Origin: Delphinus delphis
Lineage: Eukaryota > Chordata > Mammalia > Artiodactyla > Delphinidae
Reading direction: 5' to 3'
Length of the DNA: 64,000 bases
Assembly (NCBI RefSeq): GCF_949987515.2
Contig: NC_082700.1
Coordinates: forward strand, 35,427,380 to 35,491,379
The notes under the pieces were generated by a model, which was not told the origin of the DNA, searched no databases, and saw nothing but the letters and a program-made list of their open reading frames with translations. Shown one piece after another: positions 55,280 to 64,000 of the stretch. A program made the translations under genes and the position numbers. Every line of letters begins with the position of its first letter. Position 1 is the first letter of the stretch.

Positions 55280-56086
55280 TTATCTTTTTGATGATGAGCA
55301 TTTTAACTGGTGTGAGGTCATATCTTATTGTGGTTTTAATTTTCATTTCCCTGATGACTCCTGATGTCCAGCATCTTTTCAGGTACCTGTTGACCATTGG
55401 ATAGTTTCCTTAAAAAATGTCTATTCATTTCTTCTGTCCATGTTTTAATTGGATTATTTTGTGTTATTGAGTTGTTTGAATTCTTAATACATTTTTGATA
55501 TTACCCCCTTATCTGATATATGGTCACAAATATTTTCTCCCATTTTAGAGGTTGCATTTTCATTTTGTTGTTTGTTTCTTTCACTGTGCAGAAGCTTTTT
55601 AGTTTGATGCAGTCCTACTTGTTGATTTTTGCTTTTTTTGCTTGTGCTTTTGGGTCGTATCCAAAAAAATCATTGCCAAGACAAATGTCAAGGTGCTTCT
55701 CTCCTATGTTTTCTTCTAGGAGTTTTAAGGTACCAGGTCTTATGTTTAAGTTTTTTCTTCAATTCAAGTTAACTTTTGTGAGTGGTATTAGATAGGGTTT
55801 GATTTTATTTTACTCTGTGTGGTTATCCAGCTTTCCAAAACCATTTATTGAAGGAAATATCTGTTCTCCATTAACTATTCTTGACTCCCTTGTCAAACAT
55901 TAGTTAACCATATATGTGTGGGTTATTTTGGGACTCTCTATCCTGTTCCATTGGCTTATTTGTGTTTTTTTATGCCAGTACCACACTGTTTTAATTACTA
56001 TAGCTATGTAGTATAGTTTGAAATCAGGAAGAGTGGTGCCTCAAATTCGTTTCTCTTTCTCAATATTGCTTTGACTATTCAGGGTC
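55280..56086 (-). mobile_element. L1-E, 3' segment (ORF2 C-terminal part), reverse
   Basis: On the minus strand this runs from tcaaagcaatattgagaaag (just after the QIAKAI-like motif) through the [13 protein letters not shown] and TVWYW-like motifs to the IIKK region at 55290. It is old L1 ORF2 with many substitutions. It joins a plus-oriented segment at 56087. The 3' UTR is absent. Confidence 0.85.
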
Positions 56087-56775
56087 CTATACAACAAACC
56101 AACAGTAGATATCATATACTCAACAGTGAAAGGTTGAAAGCTTTTCTTCTAACACCAGGAACAAGACAAGGAAAAATGTGCCCACTCTCACTACTCTTAT
56201 TCAGCATAGTACTGGAAGTATCATTTAGAGGAATTAAGCAAGATAAATAAATAAAAGACATCCAAATTGGAAGGGAAGAAGTAAAATTGTCATTTTTTCA
56301 GTTGTTATAATCATATATAAAAATTCGTAAAGACTCAACCATACAACTGTTGAAACTAATCAAAGATTTCAGTAAAGATTCAGGATATAAAATCAACATA
56401 CAGATTCAGTTACATTTCTAAATGCCAACAACAAAATATCTGAAAAAGAAATAAAGAAAACTATCCCACTGACAATAGCATCAAAAATAATACAATATAT
56501 AGTAATAAATTTAACCAAGGAAGTGAAATGTCCATACAAAAAAAACCCTAAAAATTTTGATGAAAGAAATTAAAGAAGACAAGCAAATGGAAAGATACCC
56601 TGTGTTCATAGACTGGAAGAATTAATGTTGTTAAAATGTCCATATTACCCAAAACTATCTATACATTCAATGCAATCTTTTTCTAAATTCCAATGGCATT
56701 TTTTCACATTAAAAAAATATCCTAAACTTTTTATGCATGCACAAAAGACTCCAAATAGGCAAAATTCTCCTAATT
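56087..56775 (+). mobile_element. L1-E, inverted 5' segment (RT part of ORF2), forward
   Basis: The plus strand covers ORF2 from the [14 protein letters not shown] motif (aaccaacagtagatatcata) through the RQGCPLS-like, [12 protein letters not shown] and DWKN-like motifs to caaatagg near 56757. Its consensus position ends where the reverse segment (55280-56086) starts, with about 20 bp overlap. This is the signature of 5' inversion by twin priming. FADD is destroyed (a frameshift lies in cattttttcagttgttataa). Confidence 0.88.
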
Positions 56776-56789
56776 TTTAACAAATATTA

Positions 56790-58846
56790 ACAAATGAAAT
56801 GAAATATAGGAAAAAATTGTCAAATCATGAAATTTAAAATAAGTTAAGTAAAAATGTTCCTGATTGTTAGAGATATAATAATCATGTAGGTAACAAGGGT
56901 ATAGAAGGCCACCAAAATTTTGTAATAATCCCTAGTATTGCTGAAGTTAAGTAAGATATATATTTTCAGCAATCCCCAAATATCTACTCCACATATGTTG
57001 AATTTTCATTTGGAGAAGAAGATGAAATGATGTGTGAATTCCCAGTTTCAGTGGAGAATGAAAAGTTGTAAACACAAAACTAAGGGTTACAATGTAGATA
57101 AAATATTAAGAACAACTGGTACATAATACAGATTTTATTTTAGCCACATTCTTCATTCAACTTTTTAATAATACATTTTATACCATAAGGGGCAATTAGT
57201 GAGAAAATATTTAGATATACATAAATTTTATTCTGCCTGAGTAATTTTCCTAATGACTTTGTCCCTCTACCTCTTTTGGTAATAGAAGTAAAATAAATAT
57301 AAGAAAATAAGAAATCTGAACTGGTTACATAGAAGTGGGACTAATAAATATGTTAGTATTTGACAATGGTGAATATAGTGTATATTATTTTTATTTCATG
57401 GAAAAATATTTTAAGTGTTAAGATAAAGATATGTGGCTGATAAAATAGAATATGAGGATATAAGAGTACTATAAAAGCATTAATAAACACTAATTAATTT
57501 GTGCTTTTCCTAATAAACTTCTGAGGCTTATACATAAATCTTACAGGTGTTAGACAACATGATAAATTCTGAAATTCTGCCAGATATCAATGACAATACC
57601 TACTTGACAGTGATAAGTATAAAATGTTAGCAGAGAAAATCACTTCAAGTAGATTATTCCTGACAAGCTTCAGCTGGCTGTAACTAAGAGTGAATATAGG
57701 AGTTGCTTTGAAGTCCCCTAGGGTATGCTCTGGGAGAAAATGTGGGTAGCTGGTGGAAATTTTTCCTCTAATTTCTATGAAATCTGTGTTCTGTGCTAAA
57801 AAGAAAATTGAGGACCACATAATACATTACTACATTCCATTATTTTGAAATAACATAGAGACTGTTAGTGTCTTATACTTTTCTTGACACTAGCAGCTCC
57901 ACAAAATAAGTTTTTCTATGCATCCCTCAATGTGAAAGTTTGCTAAATTTTCAAATATTTACTATTCTCATCTTCAAGGTACTAGAAAAATATAATCATT
58001 GTACTAATATTATACTTTTCAGTCTGTAATTACATTGAAAAAAATATAGTCAAGTATTTGAGAAAACCTCAACTAATACAATGCTGTTTGTCAAATATAT
58101 CTCAATAAAACCAGAAGAAAATAATTTTGAGGAAGGCTTGTCCAGCACATTAAATGAAAATATATATATTTTTTTTTTTTTCTGAAAGGATTGTTTTCCA
58201 TACTCCTTCTTTCTCCTGCAGAAAGTAGCTGTTTTAAACTCAGTTTTATACTAAGATATGTTTTAGGAAGTTAATAGTTGGAATTAGATTGTTGTCCAAA
58301 TTGTTGGCAAAGAGAGCAAGTAAAATGTTAAAAATAAAATAGTATACTATCATTCTTCAATTCCAATATACTTTAAAATGTCATAAAGAGAAAAAAATGT
58401 AACTTGTCTAGACTCAATTATTATTTTCATTGTCCAAATCATAGGGAACAAAAGTGTCACTCAATAGTTTTGCCAATAATATCTAAAGTCTTTAAGCAAT
58501 TTTTTTCTTATATATCTTAATAGAGCTCTTAAATACTATTTGTCTAGAACAATTCTCCACCACCCAGTATAGAAGGTCTCAGTTTTATTTTTTCCTACTT
58601 TTACATTCTTGTGGATAGATTTTGCAATTTTATAGGTATTAAAACAACAGACAACACAGTGAGGACCATAAAAACTTGGCAAGTTTCACTCTTTGGCAGT
58701 AATTCTCATTTTTTCCATCAGAGCAAAACAATATAAACCCAGAGAAAAATCTTAATAGAATATATGGCAACTTCTAGCCCTGAAGGCTGTTTTTATCTTT
58801 TCTATAAACTGAACCTGCAGTTACTATATTCTTCTGAGTGGTAAAG

Positions 58847-58850
<4 letters not shown>
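56790..58850. other. AT-rich non-coding DNA
   Basis: No gene, RNA or confident repeat is recognised. The 77-codon minus frame at 57587-57820 has no family feature. A short poly-T run follows (at)n at 58157-58181. Confidence 0.6.

Positions 58851-58892
<42 letters not shown>
58851..58892. repeat. GT dinucleotide microsatellite
   Basis: An uninterrupted (GT)n run of 42 bases, followed by tatg-type decay to about 58908. Confidence 0.97.
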
Positions 58893-58907
<15 letters not shown>

Positions 58908-60090
58908 AAAGAGTGAGAGCGATTCATAGACCTCCAAGATCATCAGTAAAGTTTTGGCTTTCTTTTATAAAATATTTCTTATATAAAATAACTACAAAAT
59001 AATCCCTTGATTAAGATACTTAATGTACAATAAAGAGACTATGGGATCAAGATTAGTGTGTAGTTGAATATTGCATTTATAGCTCAAGAGTAGAAGGAAC
59101 TCTACTCTCTTAGATTTATTTAGTACATGAAATATTCAAAACTTACTGAGAAATCTGAATGCAATAAAAAATATTACTCAGGGCTTACATTGGATAAAAT
59201 ATTTTAGCATTTAGAAATCACTATTAAAAAAGCAAACCCGTGGAATACTCTTTCAAGGATTTTGTTTAGACTCCCTCTTCAGCTTTCCTATTTATAGTTT
59301 TTGCCCACCTCATCTAGTAAAGTGATGTCTAGCTGGTCTTAAGATTTATCTTATGGTATTCTTTGTGGCTCTGTGTTTGGAGCAGTGGGTCCTCTAAAGG
59401 AGAGGAACTTTGTAGACCTTTGTTTTTTGAGCACTCTCTTCTACTTCCTGTGGATCCACAGAAAAGCAGTTGTAACTGGGCTTTATGCTTTGTTTCTTTT
59501 CATACTCAAAACCGAGCATCCATTGTTCAAAAAATATGAACAACAAGATACTTTCTATTTACCATTATCAAATACTCCTGTGCTCATTATAGCTTTTCAG
59601 GTTTTATTAATTACCATTTCAAATACATTACTAGTATTAATATTATTTTATACGTCCATACATACAGCTTCTCTGATTGACCATTTATAGGTCTCCACAA
59701 TCTACCAGAAATGGAATTAAATTCTTCGTATGTTAGTTTAGAAAAATCATTGATAACTCATAATAATTAATTTAATTTTTTAATAATACATGTATTACAT
59801 ACAATGTGCTTGCTATAAAACATAATAAAATGAATACTCCTAATCCAACCACCTAATCTAACAACTAGGACCTTGCCAATAACTTTACTGTGCAATCTTC
59901 CCCATCTCTTCTCTTTTCTTCTCCCCAGAGGTCACCACTATTGGAAATTTTGGCTCTGTTGTGCTTTTCTGAAACTTTATATTAAAGGTTTGTGTGTATT
60001 ATTTTACAATTTACTTTTTCACACAATATTATATTTCTACAAGTAACCCATGTAGTTCCCTCAAGTTCTCGTACACATCTTGTAAAACTG
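58893..60090. other. AT-rich non-coding DNA
   Basis: The 105-codon plus frame at 59373-59690 is hydrophobic (two Leu/Ile/Phe-rich stretches) but shows no family signature, splice context or conservation evidence. It is treated as chance. A degenerate old repeat may cover 59800-60060. Confidence 0.5.
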
Positions 60091-60112
60091 AATATATATA
60101 TATATATATATT
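60091..60112. repeat. TA microsatellite
   Basis: A pure (TA)n run of about 22 bases. Confidence 0.9.
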
Positions 60113-60117
60113 ACCTA

Positions 60118-60345
60118 TGTCTCAGTAATTTTACTCTTAGATATATGCCAAAAAAACAAACTTGTTCATTTTCACTAGTAGACATGTACAGAATTCTTTA
60201 TTGCAGCATTGGACACAACAGCAAAAGGCAAACCAACAAACTAGAAGTAAGTCAAATGCCTATAAAATTGAGAAAATTTGGATTTAGATAAACTGTGGTA
60301 TCTTCACACCTAACATATCATGCAGCAGTACTTTATTTTTGAAAT
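60118..60345 (+). repeat. Old L1 ORF2 3' end fragment, forward
   Basis: The order ttttactcttagatatatgc, tattgcagcattggacacaa, cagcaaaaggcaaaccaaca, gtcaaatgcctataaaattg and aaactgtggtatcttcacac follows the L1 ORF2 C-terminal coding region (compare 39660-39830 in L1-B). It is highly diverged and marks a very old L1. Confidence 0.65.
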
Positions 60346-61265
60346 ACAGAAATAATTAGTCTTAAAAATGTCTTTTTAGCTAGAATAATTTTCTATCTGA
60401 TAAATACAGAGCTGTATTCAGGGAATTCTGAAGGTATCATTTAGAAATTTACAATCTTCGATTGGAACTACCATTGTTTTTTAAGCCTGCTTTGTTAAAA
60501 TCAGCCTTTCTCTAGTCTCTTCTCTCCCTTTCCTTTGTTAACATGGTTAGAGATCTGAATGAGCCTACTTTGATCCGGAGCTTCTTTTCCCCAGGTACTT
60601 CTATTTGCAGACAAAAATCTTTCACAGTGTCCATATGGCACTATCAATTATTGATATAATATAGATCCTACAGCTGCTCTGTTTTTACAAGTGCTCTAAA
60701 CCAACAACGATAAAAATGATATAAATAAATAAATACCTACCAGGAATTTTGCTTGTTGAAGAATATGCTGAAGAAAGGAAGTCTAAAATTTTTTTTTGGC
60801 AGTTGAATTACTTCTCCTTGAGTCAATGATTGTTCCCTATGAGGTGTATGAATGAACTGTGGAACAGGCCAGAGTTTTGCAGAAAAAGAATATTGTCTAT
60901 GATAGCAGAAAATAGTCTCTTATGATTATAAAATAGATCCACAATAAGAATGAAATACACATGCATTAAGATGAGGTTTTTAAGATGATCATCTTGAAAA
61001 TGAAAAGATTAAATGTTATGAGCAGTGGTTTCTTTCTATTGAAATAAATTTAAGACTGTTGAACAGAATGCTTATAATATAATACTTCTACTGCCATCTT
61101 GGAAATCTGGCAACAGTCAGAGACTTGGCTAAATGGATGGAGGGGGAAGAATAGAAGGACACAGGCATATGTGATGCTTTGGAGAATTAGACTTTCTTTG
61201 TTTTTTCTCCTTTTATTGATGCTAAATTTCTCAATATAACCCATCAATTCAGAGGACAATAGTTC
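60346..61265. other. AT-rich non-coding DNA
   Basis: No gene or confident repeat is recognised. Confidence 0.55.
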
Positions 61266-61375
61266 ATTTTGCTTACTGAATAAATAGTTACTGTGTTTAG
61301 TACTGCAGTGGACACTAAAATTATAGTGGTGAAGAAAAGAGAAGGTACCATCCCTCATGAAGTATATATGCTGCT
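61266..61375 (-). repeat. LINE-2 3' end relic, reverse
   Basis: The order ttactgaataaatagttact, gtttagtactgcagtggaca, ttatagtggtgaagaaaaga and ggtaccatccctcatgaagt is the reverse complement of an L2 3' UTR. It overlaps a 102-codon minus frame (61050-61358) that is not supported as a gene. Confidence 0.6.
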
Positions 61376-61620
61376 ATTTTCTATACTTTCCCATCCTTTG
61401 AATGACTAAAGACAAATATTAGTAAATGGTTAAAGATGTTGGTCTTAGAGATTACAGAGTTGAAAATTAAATTATAATTTCAGTTTGACTATCTTGGCTA
61501 TACTTATTGTAAAACATAAAAAGAAACTGGTTGAAGTCTAAATATGAATCAAAAGAGTGGTGGAATTGCAAAGAGTAAACTTCCAGTAAAAAGGAAAATC
61601 TACCTATTTATTGATCAATC
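61376..61620. other. AT-rich non-coding DNA
   Basis: No gene or named repeat is recognised. Confidence 0.5.
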
Positions 61621-61626
61621 TACCTC

Positions 61627-61712
61627 TCTACACACATGCACACACACACACATGGCACATACATATAGATATATATACACATATATACTTACATTTATAT
61701 ATACCTCTGTAC
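61627..61712. repeat. CA/TA mixed microsatellite
   Basis: Alternating acacac and atatat motifs form a short decayed dinucleotide tract. The 65-codon frame across it (61544-61741) is an artefact. Confidence 0.8.
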
Positions 61713-63395
61713 ATATTGTATTACTGAAAGTTTCAACCTGATTCCTCAGAGCTTTATCAAGTCATTTAAGTAATTCTCTTTGCTTAAATTCAGTTTTTCA
61801 GGGAAATAAGTGTGAGAATGCAGAACAAATAAATAGAAGTGACTGGAGAATACATTTCCTATTACTTGAATTTAGATTCATTGAATAAACCCTTCTAGAG
61901 TGTAATTTGACTTGGCAAGGCAAGAAATCAGAACAACAAAAAAAGAAAAAAAAATTGTATTAAGAAGACAGTTGGTAACACCAATAAAATGTGACTTATT
62001 TTTTGTTCATTTTTTGGATGTACTTATATGCTATATCAGAAAATATGAGAAGTAAAAGTAGTTGTGACTGTCTTTTGTTGAATATTCCACAATAAAGAAG
62101 AAAAACTGCATTATAATATTGACATGGGAATAAATCCCCATGAAAACACCATAACTATGGAATGGAATACATATTGTGAATGAAGTAGATTCAGTATACT
62201 ATGGTGAACTCACTAGTGGCACATAGAATCAATGACACATAATATCTTCAGAAAACATGACTATGATACAACATGGTAAGTCTGAGGCAAAATGTAAAGC
62301 CATTGTACATTATTATATCTTTCAGGCAGAATTGATTAAGTAGATTTAATTTTAACTTGATTTTCTGATTACATTTTAATTTTTTCTGTTTACATTAATA
62401 ATTTACATTTGGAAAGGATGATCAACAAGGAGATATCATTGCCATGCCACACTAAAAACATACTGAATCACTCTAAACTTATATATTCTCACCAAATATA
62501 AATTATAAAATATTAATTTTTATTCTTTAAATTTCATAATATTCACAGATTTTGTGATTTTCCACATCAGTGCTTACTATAGACAACTCTAATAATTTAT
62601 TCAACTAAATAGCTAGCTGAACTTTTTCTTAATTTGAAAGTTGTATTACATTCCTTAATCTTCTTCACAGTAGAAATATGACCTGAATCAAATGATATGA
62701 ATAGACAATCCTGTAAAAAATAAAATGCTTAGAGATAGTAACAGATGAAAAATAAAAAGTTCTACCCTTTAGAAGTCCAATAAATTAAATTATAACTACA
62801 GGGGTAATAAGAGTTGACATACCCCCAAAATTAGCTAAATTAAGAATGAAAATATGTAATAATCAATATTTGTAATGCTCTTATATATTAAAAGAGATAC
62901 AAATTGGTAAAATATTTTTAGGAATAATTTTGGGAATATATATCAATCTTAAAATTGTTTATACCTTTGACTATGGCATTTTATTTATTAGAATATATCA
63001 GGTATAATCTGAAAACTAAATATTTATCCATTTTGATAAAATTCAGAAAAAAATAATTTCATTATTATTAAAAAATACTTAACACAATGCCATATAAAGT
63101 AGAGATATTTAAATTCAATAAATATTTTTTGCATCCTTTCTTTTTTTCCAAGCTCCATGTGGCAAAGATGGACAAACACAGCATTTATTTTCAATGAACT
63201 TAAGGGGGTGTGTGTATCTCCTCATTTACTCCTAACTCTTTGCTCATGAATTTTTCTCCTTTATTATTTTTTCTTCAGCCTGTAGTTTAAATTTAGTATT
63301 CCTTAATGCTCAGTGGGTATTCTCTTTATATAGATTCTTTATGGCATATATAATTTGTTGGTTTGAAATCTCCTCGGGAGCTTCCCAGGTATAAT
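61713..63395. other. AT-rich non-coding DNA
   Basis: No gene, RNA or named repeat is recognised in this very AT-rich stretch. Confidence 0.55.
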
Positions 63396-63399
63396 CCGA

Positions 63400-63775
63400 A
63401 AAAAGTCCCTTATGCAGAGGGCAGGGAGAAATGGAAGAAAGAGGCAAACCACTACAAATTGGTAGGTGGCAGGTTTAATAAGCAAGGGAACTTACAAGAT
63501 TTGTCTTGGGTGGCCACAAGATGATGGATAGTTTTCCACACTCACCACCTTAATCTTAAAAATTTATCTAGAGGATTTAACTGGATTCAGTCACACATAA
63601 CATCCAGATAGTCTCAATACCACATATCTATCTCAAGGCTGTATCCTTGAGACAACTTCTGGTGATGGGAAAGGCAAGTGTGGAATGCACATTCCAAAGA
63701 TAAGGAAGGGGATGTGGAGTCTCCAACTGCCTGGGTTCAGCTTTCAGCTCAACTAGTGGTCACATCTGCAGGGTG
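63400..63775. repeat. LTR family P, copy 2
   Basis: This is the homologue of 4611-4963 in the same orientation, with the same ordered landmarks (aagaaagaggcaaaccac, attggtaggtggcaggttta, ttgtcttgggtgg, ctagaggatttaactggatt, gcacattccaaagataagga). Base changes and small indels are spread throughout. It confirms that the 4.6-kb block is a dispersed repeat. Confidence 0.65.
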
Positions 63776-63829
63776 ACCTACCTCAACTTCACTGAATAGC
63801 CTCCTGATATGATAATAACTTCAACATTA

Positions 63830-64000
63830 TATTTCTATCTCAGACCTCTTGCCTGAGTTCTGAACTTACATTTCCATTCCAAATCAGCTATCTAAATGTC
63901 TTCCAGGAAACACAAGGTTAACACCCCTAAATCAATTTTTATCATTTCTCTGAAAACTCTTTCCCCCCTTGATATCTCTTTGTTTGGTAAATTGCTCCAC
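63830..64000 (+). repeat. Possible ancient LINE relic
   Basis: The segment tcttgcctgagttctgaact, then tctaaatgtcttccaggaaa and ctgaaaactctttccccc resembles the same class of old mammalian LINE-derived repeat suspected at 30360-30960. The window ends inside it. Confidence 0.35.

Larger units (their letters stand above)
41120..56790 (-). mobile_element. Nested L1 complex (L1-E hosting L1-D hosting L1-C and a SINE)
   Basis: Four insertions are nested. L1-E (55280-56790, plus a possible A-rich tail at 41120-41158) is the outer, oldest element. L1-D occupies 41160-44148, 51398-53488 and 53942-55279. L1-C (44149-51397) lies inside the ORF2 of L1-D, and a SINE (53502-53929) lies inside the 5' UTR of L1-D. 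Joining the flanks restores continuous L1-D sequence at each break, and matching target-site duplications support L1-C and the SINE. Confidence 0.85.

Noticed and set aside
59373..59690. 105-codon hydrophobic frame that might be a small membrane protein.
   Set aside because: Low-complexity Leu/Ile/Phe composition is expected from AT-rich DNA; no homology, Kozak strength, exon or conservation evidence.

Overview
This is mammalian, almost certainly cetacean, genomic DNA. Several copies of a tRNA-derived SINE with the artiodactyl/whale CHR-type head (around cttccctggtggcgcagtgg) are present, together with L1 elements whose 5' UTR, ORF1 and ORF2 look like the cetartiodactyl lineage. No ruminant BovB, pig PRE-1 or primate Alu was seen. 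The species assignment is inferred from repeat content alone. I found no host protein-coding exon, tRNA, rRNA or other convincing host RNA gene. The window reads as a gene desert made of transposable elements of very different ages.

Layout: 1-5.2 kb is a patchwork of LTR-retroelement fragments, mostly reverse oriented, with one young SINE and one hAT-like insertion. 5.2-11.5 kb is AT-rich sequence with two LTRs and a CA microsatellite. 11.5-17.1 kb is a MaLR/MLT1-type LTR split by a 5.3-kb reverse L1 (called L1-A here), which itself carries a SINE. 17.1-33.2 kb is mostly unique AT-rich DNA with an MLT1 LTR, L2, MIR and L1 scraps, four microsatellite tracts and three SINEs. 33.2-40.3 kb is a full-length forward L1 (L1-B, about 7.1 kb) with 5' UTR, broken ORF1 and ORF2, and target-site duplications. 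40.4-40.7 kb is a second MLT1-like LTR. 41.1-56.8 kb is a nested L1 complex: an old L1 with a 5' inversion (L1-E) received L1-D, which in turn received full-length L1-C and a SINE with a very long A-rich tail. 56.8-64 kb is AT-rich sequence with small LINE scraps and an LTR of the same family as the one near 4.6 kb.

None of the L1 ORFs is intact, so the L1s do not look able to move themselves. The layers are ordered by insertion: LTR, MIR and L2 relics are oldest, then L1-E and L1-D, then L1-A, L1-B and L1-C, then CHR SINEs with nearly perfect target-site duplications. The observation I consider most worth testing is an antisense open reading frame in the L1 5' UTR. It ends at the same stop position in three L1 copies of different age (L1-B, L1-C, L1-D) and is positioned like the primate L1 ORF0. 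In L1-B it contains a good antisense splice-donor match. I saw no evidence of any other undescribed system.
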